A stretch of 36,328 nt of DNA from Alphaproteobacteria bacterium. Its GTDB lineage: Bacteria; Pseudomonadota; Alphaproteobacteria; RF32; CAG-239. Shown here piece by piece: positions 6,508-14,188 of this stretch; position 1 is the stretch's first letter; every line of letters starts with the position of its first letter. Location of the stretch: positions 1 to 36,328 of the forward strand of contig JAGAJR010000018.1 in NCBI GenBank assembly GCA_017626035.1, given 5' to 3'. Below the pieces are notes generated by a model. That model saw nothing but the letters and a program-made list of their open reading frames with translations. It made no database searches and was not told the origin of the DNA. Both the position numbers and the translations under genes were made by a program.

Positions 6508-8016
6508 ATGGAAAACAGACTGGAAAAACTGGTCGAACGCTATAAAAAAGCGGCGGAACGAAAACAAAATTGGGAACCTCATTGGCAGGAATGTTATGAA
6601 TACGCATTTCCGCAGAGAGAAAACGTTAGTTTTTCTTCGGCACAAAATGATTACGGAGCGAAAAAGAACGCACATTTGTTTGACGGAACGGCTCCCGATG
6701 CGGTTGACCAGCTGGCTTCGTCCCTGTTGGCGGAACTGACGCCGTCTTGGGCCAAATGGTTTGGACTGCGTGCCGGAAACGAACTGGGAGATATTGAAAA
6801 AGAACAAATTTCCGGGTTGCTGGAACAAACTTCGGATATTATGCTGCAAAACTTTGAACATTCTAATTTTGCAGTGGAAATTCACCAGTGTTATTTGGAT
6901 TTGATAATCGCCGGAACAGCTTGCCTGATGTTTGAGGAAGCCCCTCTGGGAGAAGCGACGGCGTTTCATTTTTATGCGGTTCCTTTGCGGGAGATTGCCA
7001 TTGAGGAAAGTGCCGACGGAAGAATAGATACGACATTCCGCCGGTCGCAAATAACGCTGGACGGGATAAGAATGCGTTTTCCGGAAACGGAAATTCCGCC
7101 CGAAGTTTTGGAACGCAGCCAAGAAGACAGAAACTTCAAGTTTAATTTGATAGAAGCCGTTCAGCCTCGCAATTATGCAGGCGGTGCCATGGGATATGAC
7201 TATACGGCTTTTATTTTGAATGAAGACAATCCGGGAACGGAAAGCTGGATTTTGAAAGAAGGGATTTTTGAGACGTCGCCTTTTATCAATTTCCGCTGGT
7301 TGAAAGCACCGGGAGAAATCTACGGGCGTTCTCCGGTAATGAAAGCTTTGCCGGATATTAAAACCGCCAATAAGGTTGTGGAACTGATTTTGAAAAATGC
7401 GTCAATTTCAGTAACCGGAATTTGGCAGGCGGATGATGACGGCATTTTAAATCCGTCAAACATAAAACTTGTTCCGGGAGCGATTATTCCCAAAGCGGTG
7501 GGGTCTAAAGGGCTGACTCCTTTGGAAGCTCCGGGAAAATTTGACATCTCCCAGCTGGTATTGGAAGATTTGCGGAAACGCATCAACCATGCTTTGCTGG
7601 CGGACAGGCTTGCTCAGGTGGACAGCCCTTCAATGACGGCAACCGAGGTGTTGGAACGTTCGGCGGAAATGGCCCGGATTTTGGGAGCCAGTTTCGGAAG
7701 GCTTCAAACTGAGCTTTTAACCCCGCTTTTGAAAAGGGCTTTTCATATTTTGAGAAGGCGGGGAGACATCAGGAATTTTGACCTTGACGGCAAAATTGTT
7801 GATTTGCAGTATAAGTCGCCTTTGGCTTTGGTGCAGGCACGCAAGGATGTGGGAAACATATCAGAGTGGATAAACTTAGTGGCAACGCTTGGTGAGCAGG
7901 GAATGTCCGCCGTCAATTTTTTTGAAGCGGCAAAATGGCTCGGCAAGACTTTAAGCGTTCCCGCAAACTTGATTGTTGAAACAAAACCGGAGGCAGCTGA
8001 TGCAGGGGCTGTATGA
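6508..8016 (+). CDS. Portal / head-to-tail connector protein (T7 gp8-like family)
   Basis: Forms the dodecameric portal ring through which DNA enters and to which the tail tube attaches. 502 aa, in the usual range for the PF12236 head-tail connector family of podoviruses. Recognisable segments are RKQNWEPHWQECYEYAFPQ near the N-terminus, FDGTAPDAVDQLASSLL (about residues 54-70), the LTPSWAKWF stretch, GEIYGRSPVMKALPDIKTAN (about 269-288) and MTATEVLERSAEMARILG (about 374-391), all typical of this family. The gene is uninterrupted and overlapped at its 3' end by the next gene. Confidence 0.92.
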   Translation: MENRLEKLVERYKKAAERKQNWEPHWQECYEYAFPQRENVSFSSAQNDYGAKKNAHLFDGTAPDAVDQLASSLLAELTPSWAKWFGLRAGNELGDIEKEQISGLLEQTSDIMLQNFEHSNFAVEIHQCYLDLIIAGTACLMFEEAPLGEATAFHFYAVPLREIAIEESADGRIDTTFRRSQITLDGIRMRFPETEIPPEVLERSQEDRNFKFNLIEAVQPRNYAGGAMGYDYTAFILNEDNPGTESWILKEGIFETSPFINFRWLKAPGEIYGRSPVMKALPDIKTANKVVELILKNASISVTGIWQADDDGILNPSNIKLVPGAIIPKAVGSKGLTPLEAPGKFDISQLVLEDLRKRINHALLADRLAQVDSPSMTATEVLERSAEMARILGASFGRLQTELLTPLLKRAFHILRRRGDIRNFDLDGKIVDLQYKSPLALVQARKDVGNISEWINLVATLGEQGMSAVNFFEAAKWLGKTLSVPANLIVETKPEAADAGAV

Positions 8017-8224
8017 CACGGCAAAAATGACCGATGAGGAAATCAGGATGTCATTTGCCAAATGTTTTGGCAGCCGGGAAGGACGTATTGTCCTTTCATT
8101 TTTAAAACGAATAACCATGGAGCGGTATCTCGGGCCGGATTGCACCTCGGACGAATTACGTCATTTGGAAGGGCAGCGGAGCTTAATAGGTTATATTTTT
8201 TCGCTCCTTAATAATCATTGCTGA
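8000..8224 (+). CDS. Small hypothetical phage protein, 74 aa, overlapping the portal 3' end
   Basis: The ATG at 8000 has a CGGAGG ribosome site 6 nt upstream, inside the last codons of the portal gene, giving a 17-nt overlap in another frame. The protein is helical (MTDEEIRMSFAKCFGSREGRIVLSFLKRITMERYL) and ends LRHLEGQRSLIGYIFSLLNNH. Short proteins with 'SxEGxxVLxxL...EGxRxLxxxI' between portal and scaffold genes are common in T7-like phages. The function is unknown; a head-completion or scaffolding accessory role is only a guess from position. Confidence 0.75.
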   Translation: MQGLYDTAKMTDEEIRMSFAKCFGSREGRIVLSFLKRITMERYLGPDCTSDELRHLEGQRSLIGYIFSLLNNHC

Positions 8225-8245
8225 TTTTTTTAGAAAGGAAAATTT

Positions 8246-8947
8246 ATGAACGAAAACAAAACGGAAAATCTGTTGGAACAACCGGAAGGCAAAATGTCTT
8301 CTTCTCTCCGCAGATATAATCTGCCGGAGAAATTTTACGATGCCGGCACCGGAGAAATAAAGGTGGAGGAATTGGCCGCCGCTTATAACGAACTGGCCGC
8401 AAGGGACAGTAATCTGGTGGAGGGAAATATCAGAAACATTCCGTCCAGCTATGACAAATACGAGATTAAAATTCCCAATCCGCTTTTGGAAAGGGATGAT
8501 GAGGTTTTAAAAAGATTTCATCAATGCGGTTTCAGCAACGAACAGGCACAATTGGTTTATGACCTTGCCAATGAACGCGTTATTCCGGTAATCGACCAAT
8601 TGACGGTTAATTTTGAAGCTCAGAAACAGTTGGAAAAACTGGTGAGATATTTCGGCGGACAAGAACGTTTCAATGAAATTTCACGCCAGATTTCAACTTG
8701 GGCAAAAGGCAATCTGCGTCCTGAAATTTATGATGCTTTGGGAACGACTTCCGAAGGCGTGATTGCTCTTTACAAAATGATGTCGTCCAATGAACCGGGA
8801 TTGGGAAAAGACGGTTTTACGGAAGAAGAGTTAAGCGAGGATAAACTTCGTAAGATGATGGAGGATCCTCGGTATTGGCGGGATAAGGACAAGTCCTATA
8901 TTGCCAAAATCACCAATGGCTTTGAGAAGTTATACCCTGAGAAATAA
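8246..8947 (+). CDS. Capsid assembly / scaffolding protein
   Basis: Guides capsid assembly and is later lost. 233 aa, acidic and mostly helical, with the N-terminus disordered and charged and the C-terminus basic (KSYIAKITNGFEKLYPEK), as in scaffolding proteins that dock to the capsid shell through a positive C-terminal helix. It lies between portal and major capsid genes, the fixed position for this function in T7-like phages. The motif PEKFYDAGTGEIKVEELAAA matches the 'PEKFxDxxGxxxxxxLxxxY' start seen in many such proteins. AGAAAGGAA precedes the ATG. Confidence 0.82.
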   Translation: MNENKTENLLEQPEGKMSSSLRRYNLPEKFYDAGTGEIKVEELAAAYNELAARDSNLVEGNIRNIPSSYDKYEIKIPNPLLERDDEVLKRFHQCGFSNEQAQLVYDLANERVIPVIDQLTVNFEAQKQLEKLVRYFGGQERFNEISRQISTWAKGNLRPEIYDALGTTSEGVIALYKMMSSNEPGLGKDGFTEEELSEDKLRKMMEDPRYWRDKDKSYIAKITNGFEKLYPEK

Positions 8948-8963
8948 ATCCTTGGGGTTTTTT
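8934..8963 (+). terminator. Weak hairpin with T run before the capsid gene
   Basis: ACCCTGAG pairs with CTTGGGGT through two G-U pairs around a 9-nt loop and is followed by a T run. It overlaps the scaffold stop codon. It could be a leaky attenuator or an mRNA processing site that stabilises capsid mRNA. Confidence 0.35.
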
Positions 8964-8994
8964 ATTATAAAATTTTATCAATGGAGAAAAATAT

Positions 8995-9834
8995 ATGTCT
9001 ACGAAAGTAAGTGAATCTTTTATCAAGCAGTTTGAAGCCGATGTTCATTTGGCTTATCAGCAGTCAGGCTCCAAACTGAGAGATACCGTTCGTTATAAGA
9101 ATGATGTGAAAGGCTCGTCCACCGTTTTTCAAAAAGTGGGAAAAGGCATTGCTTCGCAAAAAGCCCGCCACGGTTTGGTTCCGGTGATGAGTTTGGATCA
9201 TACGCCGGTGGAATGTGAATTGCAGGATTATTACGCCGGTGATTGGGTTGATGCTCTGGATGAGTTGAAAATCAGCATTGACGAAAGAAGAGTGATTGCC
9301 AATTCCGGAGCTTATGCTTTGGGCAGAAAAACCGATGAGTTGATTATCGGGGCATTGGCTAAAGCTTCTTCAGGCAATGATGTCGGCGATTATACCAAAG
9401 TCATGTCTAAAAAAGACATTTTGGATGCGTTTGCCAAATTAAACGAAAACAATGTGCCTGACGACGGGCAGCGTTTTGGCCTGGTAGGTCCTCACCAGTG
9501 GAATGCCTTGTTGAATATTCCGGAGTTTTCCAGCTCTGACTATGCCGGAGACAATCTGCCGTTTTTAAAAGGGACGGAATGTCGCAAATGGCTTGGCATT
9601 AACTGGATTATGCACACCGGATTGCCTTTGGATGGAACGCAGCGTGATTGCTTCATTTTCCATAAAACCGCGGTCGGACATGCTTCCGGGCAGGATGTCA
9701 AAACCGATATTACCTGGCACGGCGATCATGCCGCCCACTTCATTAATAATATGATGAGCCAGGGAGCTTGTCTGATTGATGAGAGCGGCGTTGTCCGGAT
9801 TAAGTGTAAAGAAGCGGCTGCTGTAACCGCATAA
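8995..9834 (+). CDS. Major capsid protein
   Basis: Main shell protein, 279 aa, shorter than T7 gp10 but normal for the compact podovirus/phage capsid family. An N-terminal helical region (SESFIKQFEADVHLAYQQSGSKL) is followed by the VRYKNDVKGSSTVFQKVGKG strand region, a long central helix-rich part (DERRVIANSGAYALGRKTDELI) and VGPHQWNALLN. The C-terminal part has DITWHGDHAAHFINNMMSQGA, the conserved end of this capsid group. A strong ribosome site (ATGGAGAAA) and a terminator soon after the next gene fit the need for high expression. Confidence 0.9.
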   Translation: MSTKVSESFIKQFEADVHLAYQQSGSKLRDTVRYKNDVKGSSTVFQKVGKGIASQKARHGLVPVMSLDHTPVECELQDYYAGDWVDALDELKISIDERRVIANSGAYALGRKTDELIIGALAKASSGNDVGDYTKVMSKKDILDAFAKLNENNVPDDGQRFGLVGPHQWNALLNIPEFSSSDYAGDNLPFLKGTECRKWLGINWIMHTGLPLDGTQRDCFIFHKTAVGHASGQDVKTDITWHGDHAAHFINNMMSQGACLIDESGVVRIKCKEAAAVTA

Positions 9835-9854
9835 TTTTTTGAAAGGAGAAAACA

Positions 9855-10127
9855 ATGGCTTTTAACAGTAAAGATTTCAGCGTCATGGCTTATGCCAACG
9901 GTTTCACATTATGGAACTATGCTTCGGCGGATAAATTGGCGGCAGTAAAGGGAACCGGATATTTCAATGAAACGGCTCCGTTTGTTTGCAAAGGAGATAT
10001 GATTTTGACCGTTGCCAATAAGGAGGCGGCAATTGAAAGTGCAATCCTCAGTGTCGAAAATGTCGGCGACGGAAGCGTTTCCGTCAGTGATATGACGACA
10101 GCGGCAGTGTCGACGCCTGCTTCTTAA
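9855..10127 (+). CDS. Small phage protein after the capsid gene, possible decoration protein
   Basis: 90 aa. It contains the sequence MAYANGFTLWNYASADKLAAV, followed by GYFNETAPFVCKGDMILT. This is a recurrent 'ANGFTLWxYxTxD...GYFN....VGDxI' pattern in proteins encoded next to phage capsid genes. The body is beta-rich with a Ser/Thr/Ala tail. Position and beta content suggest a capsid-stabilising or head-surface role; this is inference. AAAGGAG precedes the ATG. The intrinsic terminator at 10160-10188 follows. Confidence 0.78.
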   Translation: MAFNSKDFSVMAYANGFTLWNYASADKLAAVKGTGYFNETAPFVCKGDMILTVANKEAAIESAILSVENVGDGSVSVSDMTTAAVSTPAS

Positions 10128-10159
10128 TAATTTTATTTTTACATACTGGAATTTGGCTG

Positions 10160-10188
10160 GGGGCTGTTTTCGGACAGCCCCGTTTTTT
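10160..10188 (+). terminator. Strong intrinsic terminator after the capsid genes
   Basis: GGGGCTG (10160-10166) and CAGCCCC (10175-10181) form a GC-rich stem with an 8-nt loop, followed by G and six T. It separates the head genes from the tail genes. T7 has its main late terminator at the same place, after the capsid gene and before tail tubular A. No promoter is evident after it, so tail genes would depend on read-through. Confidence 0.88.
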
Positions 10189-10205
10189 ATGATTGGAATA
10201 ATTAA

Positions 10206-10775
10206 ATGAATTACACCGACTTAAGCATTTGCTCCAATGCACTGCTCAAACTCGGAGCGGAAAGCATAACGTCTTACAAAGACGGGACGGCGGAAGCGGA
10301 AATCGCCTCTTCGCTGTATCCGTTGATAAGGGACAGCCTTTTGTCCTCTTATCCGTGGAAGTTTGCCGTCGCTCAAAAAAAATTGCAGCGTTTGGCGGAT
10401 TCTCCTATTGCGGATTACCGTTATGCCTATCTTCTGCCGAATAATTTTTTACGGGTAATTTCCGCCGGCGAAGGCGGACGCGGGCAGGGAATAACCTATG
10501 CGATTAATGAAAACCGCCTGCATACCGATAAAAGCGAAGTTACGTTGACTTATATTTTCCGACCTCCGGAAAGTTTGTTTCCTGCTTTTTTCTGTGAGGC
10601 GTTGGTAGCCAAACTTGCCGCGGAATTTTGCCTGCCGTTGACGGAAAGCACCAGCCGTGCGGAAATGCTTGCCAAAATCAGCGATGATTTGGTAGCTAAA
10701 GCCCGTCTGATTGATGCCCAGCAGGCAACACCGTCATGCTTTGAAGATTATACATTGGTGGAGGCAAGAAAATGA
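10206..10775 (+). CDS. Tail tubular protein A (T7 gp11-like, gatekeeper)
   Basis: Forms the ring that joins the portal to the tail nozzle. 189 aa, close to T7 gp11. The N-terminal ICSNALLKLGAESITSY and the SLYPLIRDSLLSSYPWKFA segment (about residues 34-53) are diagnostic for the family, followed by YAYLLPNNFLRVI (about 73-85). Its stop overlaps the start of tail tubular B by four nt (ATGA). It comes directly after the mid-cassette terminator. Confidence 0.9.
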   Translation: MNYTDLSICSNALLKLGAESITSYKDGTAEAEIASSLYPLIRDSLLSSYPWKFAVAQKKLQRLADSPIADYRYAYLLPNNFLRVISAGEGGRGQGITYAINENRLHTDKSEVTLTYIFRPPESLFPAFFCEALVAKLAAEFCLPLTESTSRAEMLAKISDDLVAKARLIDAQQATPSCFEDYTLVEARK

Positions 10776-12673
10776 GCAATATGATTTCGGTAAAAACAAA
10801 TTTCACGTCGGGGCAGGTGTCGGAAAATCTGTTCGGACGGGGTGATTTGAAAATTTTTGAAAACGGAGCTTCTTGTTTGGAAAATGTGCTTATTCAACCG
10901 ACCGGCGGCGTTTCAAGAAGGTATGGAACCAGATTTGTGGAGGAGTTGTCCAAACCGGCAAAGTTAATTCCTTTTGAGTTTAATACGGAACAAATTTACC
11001 TCATATGTATCATGGACAGTGAAGTGAAAGTTTATAAAAACGACGAGTGTATTGCCGATTTGGAAGCTCCTTGGAAAGAAGAACACCTTCACAACCTGAA
11101 TTGGACACAGAGTGCCGATACGTTGCTGATTGTAACGCCGGATGTTCCGCCTCAGCAGATAAGCAGGAATAACGGAGAGGTATGGGAAATTGGCGAATGG
11201 AAGTTTTATACGGCAGACGGGTTTGTTTATTGCCCTTACTATAACTTTTTCAAATATAAGGAAAAAATAAACACGACCGGTTCTTCGGGAACGATAAACA
11301 TCACGGCGGCTAATGATATTTTTGACGAGAATTATGTCGGCAGCCTGATAAAAATTAACGGCGGGCTGGTGGAGGTAAGCGAGTATGTCAATGCCAAAAC
11401 GTTAAAAGGCGTTGTGCAGAAAACGCTTACGTCCGTGAAGGAAACCGACGATTGGGAAGAAAGTTCCTTTTCAAAGAGAAGAGGATATCCGTCTTCGGTA
11501 ACGTTTCATCAGGACAGAATGGTTATCGGCGGTTCAAAAAGTCTGCCCAATCGCTTATGGTTGTCAAAATCTTCTGATTTGTTTAATTTTGATTTAGGCG
11601 AGGGCAAAGATGACGAGGCAATAGAATTTGCCATTTTGTCAGATCAGGTAAATGCGATTAAAGCTGTTGTTTCCAGCCGCCATCTTCAGGTATTTACCAC
11701 CGGGGCGGAATGGATGGTCAGCGGCGATCCTTTGACGCCGTCAAGTATTCAGCTGCACCGCCAGACCAGTATCGGTATTTATTCCGGAAAAAATCTTCCT
11801 CCGCAGCCGATTGGCGGAGCGACGGTTTTTATCTCATCCAACGGAAAACAATTGCGTGAATTTTTGTATACGGATTTGGAACAGGCTTATCAGGCAAAGG
11901 ATTTGACGTTGATGAGTTCCGATATGCTCAGTTTTCCGACGGATATTGTTTTTAATCCGGATGAAGCCGTTTTGTATATCTTGCAGGAAGACGGAACAGC
12001 TTCTTGCCTGACCAGTTATCGTTCGGAAGAGGTAAATGCCTGGAGCAGGATTAAAACAAACGGGCACTTCTTGTTTATGACGGTTATCGGAGCGGACGTC
12101 TATGTTTGCACACTCAGAAACGGCCGGTATTTTTTGGAGAAATTTGACAAGGAAACCTATTCTGATTGCACTCTTTTTCTAAGTTCGGAAACCCCGAAAA
12201 AAGAATGGTCGGGATTAGACGTTTTGGAAGGAAACGAAGTTACGGTTATCGCGGATGGTTTCAGCGTCGGCAAACAGGTTGTAACCGGTGGCGGAATTGT
12301 TTTGCTGGATGCCGCAAAAGAAATCATTGTCGGAATACCCTATCTTCACGTCATCGAGCCTCTGCCGTTTATGGTGGATGCGGTGCGTCCGTATGCTCCT
12401 TCGGCTCTGCGGATTGTGTGGGGAATGTTTCGCCTTATTAATACCAGGGCGTTTTGCATAGATATCGGCTGCGGGTATTTTCAGGTTCCGCTCAAACGTG
12501 TTCATCGGGATGTTATACTTGATTCGCCGCCGTCATATTATTCGGGGGATGTGTGTTTACGGTCGTTAGGGTGGAAAAGAGAAATGAAAAAGCCGTTGTG
12601 GAGTATAAAAAGCGATGAACCTTTGGCGTTCACATTACTTTCGGCGGCGTTGGAAATTAAAGTTAAAGGATAA
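10772..12673 (+). CDS. Tail tubular protein B (T7 gp12-like nozzle)
   Basis: Forms the hexameric tail nozzle of a podovirus. 633 aa, compared with about 790 for T7 gp12, so a short version. The N-terminal NFTSGQVSENLFGRGDL and NVLIQPTGGVSRRYGTRFV segments (about residues 10-52) are the family hallmark. Later blocks are IPFEFNTEQIYLI, YPSSVTFHQDRMVIGGSKSLPNRLWLSKS (read as two adjacent motifs at about 235-265) and the VNAIKAVVSSRHLQVFTTGAEW stretch. GTGGAGG precedes the ATG. In full podoviruses, internal core and fibre genes follow; here only two small genes do. Confidence 0.9.
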   Translation: MSNMISVKTNFTSGQVSENLFGRGDLKIFENGASCLENVLIQPTGGVSRRYGTRFVEELSKPAKLIPFEFNTEQIYLICIMDSEVKVYKNDECIADLEAPWKEEHLHNLNWTQSADTLLIVTPDVPPQQISRNNGEVWEIGEWKFYTADGFVYCPYYNFFKYKEKINTTGSSGTINITAANDIFDENYVGSLIKINGGLVEVSEYVNAKTLKGVVQKTLTSVKETDDWEESSFSKRRGYPSSVTFHQDRMVIGGSKSLPNRLWLSKSSDLFNFDLGEGKDDEAIEFAILSDQVNAIKAVVSSRHLQVFTTGAEWMVSGDPLTPSSIQLHRQTSIGIYSGKNLPPQPIGGATVFISSNGKQLREFLYTDLEQAYQAKDLTLMSSDMLSFPTDIVFNPDEAVLYILQEDGTASCLTSYRSEEVNAWSRIKTNGHFLFMTVIGADVYVCTLRNGRYFLEKFDKETYSDCTLFLSSETPKKEWSGLDVLEGNEVTVIADGFSVGKQVVTGGGIVLLDAAKEIIVGIPYLHVIEPLPFMVDAVRPYAPSALRIVWGMFRLINTRAFCIDIGCGYFQVPLKRVHRDVILDSPPSYYSGDVCLRSLGWKREMKKPLWSIKSDEPLAFTLLSAALEIKVKG

Positions 12674-12685
12674 AAGGAGACTAAA

Positions 12686-13126
12686 ATGGGAGGATTGTCA
12701 TCAATAGCGTCAAGCAGTGTCGGAGATGCCGTAAAAAAGACGATAAAAACGGGCGGAATGGCCGCTCCGTTAATTCCGACGGCCTTTGTCGGCAAACAGC
12801 TGACACAGTTGTCCGATAATAAAAATCAACTGAATAAGCAGTTAATATCGTTAAAAAACAGTCAGGAAATAAACCGCAGGAACAAAAAGAACATTCTTGA
12901 AGAACAGCTTGCATCAAGAAGAGCCAGATTGGGCAGTATGGGCATATCCGTCGGCGGTTCTGCGGTGGCCGGACAGCAGGGATTGTCCCGAAAAATTTAT
13001 GAAGACATTGCTCAGGATGATACCCGATATGACGAACGTTATTCCGATATTTACAACGACTATCAAAAACGGCTGCGTCAACAATTGTTAAGCACGGTTG
13101 ATACGGCGTCCAAGGTTATTAAATAA
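12686..13126 (+). CDS. Putative internal virion protein (T7 gp14-like)
   Basis: 146 aa. A Gly/Ala/Ser-rich hydrophobic N-terminal part (SVGDAVKKTIKTGGMAAPLI) is followed by a long helical region (QINRRNKKNILEEQLASRRARLGSMGISVGGS) and a Gln/Arg/Tyr-rich helix (YSDIYNDYQKRLRQQLL). The order 'helix with repeated N/Q/R, LGSxGIxxGG, then YxxxYxxQL' resembles T7 gp14 and its relatives, which enter the cell envelope at infection. The match is by pattern only. AAAGGAGA precedes the ATG at 12686. Confidence 0.62.
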   Translation: MGGLSSIASSSVGDAVKKTIKTGGMAAPLIPTAFVGKQLTQLSDNKNQLNKQLISLKNSQEINRRNKKNILEEQLASRRARLGSMGISVGGSAVAGQQGLSRKIYEDIAQDDTRYDERYSDIYNDYQKRLRQQLLSTVDTASKVIK

Positions 13127-13137
13127 AGGAGAAAAAA

Positions 13138-13329
13138 ATGCCGAGATTAAAACTGACTTATGCGGAAAAACGGCGTCGGGATTTTGAAAAGGAACTTCCT
13201 GTTGCGGAACAGCTGGATGCGATTCTGAAAGCTTTTGACATGGTTTTGCAGGAAGGCGGAGAACTTCCTTACGACTTGATAAATATCATTGAAAAATGGC
13301 AGGAAATAAAATTTCGTTATCCGAAATAA
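13138..13329 (+). CDS. Small phage tail-module protein, 63 aa
   Basis: A short acidic-basic helical protein with KRRRDFEKELPVAEQLDAI near the N-terminus and IEKWQEIKFRYPK at the C-terminus. The pair 'P(x)xxQLDAI ... IKxxYPK' recurs in small proteins encoded near phage tail or fibre genes, whose role is unclear. It is the last gene of the cassette: AAAGGAG upstream, terminator 5 nt after the stop. Its position is where a tail fibre or tail-assembly gene would normally be found next. Confidence 0.72.
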   Translation: MPRLKLTYAEKRRRDFEKELPVAEQLDAILKAFDMVLQEGGELPYDLINIIEKWQEIKFRYPK

Positions 13330-13333
13330 GAGG

Positions 13334-13369
13334 CTCCCCCTGTGCAGACAGGGGGAGTTAATTTTTTTT
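13334..13369 (+). terminator. Intrinsic terminator ending the phage cassette
   Basis: CTCCCCCTG and CAGGGGGAG form a perfect 9-bp stem with a 6-nt loop, followed by TTAATTTTTTTT. A second, weaker TTAAC-GTTAA hairpin with a T run follows at 13411-13432. It cleanly separates the cassette from the esterase gene. Confidence 0.92.
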
Positions 13370-13474
13370 GTTTTAAATGGATGAATTATCAAAATTTATT
13401 CAAGCAGAACTTAACTTCATGTTAATTTTTTTTGTTTATGAGTATAAGCGAAAACAGCTAAGAAAGTATGTGTG

Positions 13475-14188
13475 ATGAAATACGAAATCAGCGAAGAAGT
13501 CGCCCATATTAACGGTCATCCGGAGAAACTGGTAATATTTCTGCACGGGTATATCGACAGTGATACCTCGGTTGATAAGCGGCTGTCTTATTTAATTGAT
13601 AATCTTGACAATACGGCGATTCATATTCCGCAGGCTCCGTTGCAGTGCGAAATCCACGAACGGAAACGTCAATGGTATTCCATGCACCGTTTTGATCCTG
13701 ATGATGCCCGAAAAACCGTTGCCACAATGGAAGAATGTGCCGTTTTTTATAATCGCATGGGCGATGGTTTTAATGAAGCGTTTATGTATTTGAATCCTTA
13801 TATCGACCAGTGTTTGAACGAATATCAGCTGGAAGATAAAGACTTGTATATCTGTGGTTTTTCTCAAGGGGCGATGCTGGCGGTTTATACTTCTTTGATG
13901 CGTGAGGAAACAATAGGCGGCTGTATCAGTTTCAGCGGCATTTTGGCTCCGCACGGTTATCTGATGAAAAATCACAACGCCACGCCGGATATGTTGTTAA
14001 TCCATGGTGATGCCGATACGCTGGTTCGGTATGAAGCTTTGGAGTTCAGTCGTTCCCGCTTGGAGCAGATGGGCTGCCGGACGACAACTTTCACGGTTTC
14101 CGGCGGACAGCATACAATCAGTGAAGACGGGCTAAAACAAGCCGTGGATTACATTAAACAACATTCTATAAGAAAGATTGCGGTCTGA
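13475..14188 (+). CDS. Serine esterase, phospholipase/carboxylesterase family
   Basis: Alpha/beta hydrolase of the Abhydrolase_2 family (PF02230), 237 aa. LVIFLHGYIDS is the oxyanion-hole strand; GFSQGAML (about residues 128-135) holds the nucleophile Ser; LLIHGDADTLV (about 173-183) gives the Asp; and SGGQHTIS (about 210-217) gives the His. No signal peptide, so cytosolic. I prefer the ATG at 13475 over the GTG one codon earlier. It is not a phage gene by family. Its 3' end overlaps the convergent gene at 14166-15185 by 23 nt, with no terminator between them. Confidence 0.88.
   Translation: MKYEISEEVAHINGHPEKLVIFLHGYIDSDTSVDKRLSYLIDNLDNTAIHIPQAPLQCEIHERKRQWYSMHRFDPDDARKTVATMEECAVFYNRMGDGFNEAFMYLNPYIDQCLNEYQLEDKDLYICGFSQGAMLAVYTSLMREETIGGCISFSGILAPHGYLMKNHNATPDMLLIHGDADTLVRYEALEFSRSRLEQMGCRTTTFTVSGGQHTISEDGLKQAVDYIKQHSIRKIAV

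Noticed and set aside
13138-13329. Tail-fibre fragment
   Set aside because: The 63-aa frame is complete, with its own ribosome site and terminator, and has a small-protein signature rather than fibre repeats.
2488-13369. Capsid-forming phage satellite (cf-PICI) instead of a GTA-like cassette
   Set aside because: Those satellites lack tail genes and carry an integrase and replication genes at one end. Here tail tubular A and B are present and no such genes are seen.
2488-13369. Tailocin (phage-tail-like bacteriocin)
   Set aside because: Terminase, portal, scaffold and capsid genes are all intact, and there are no sheath, tape-measure or baseplate genes.
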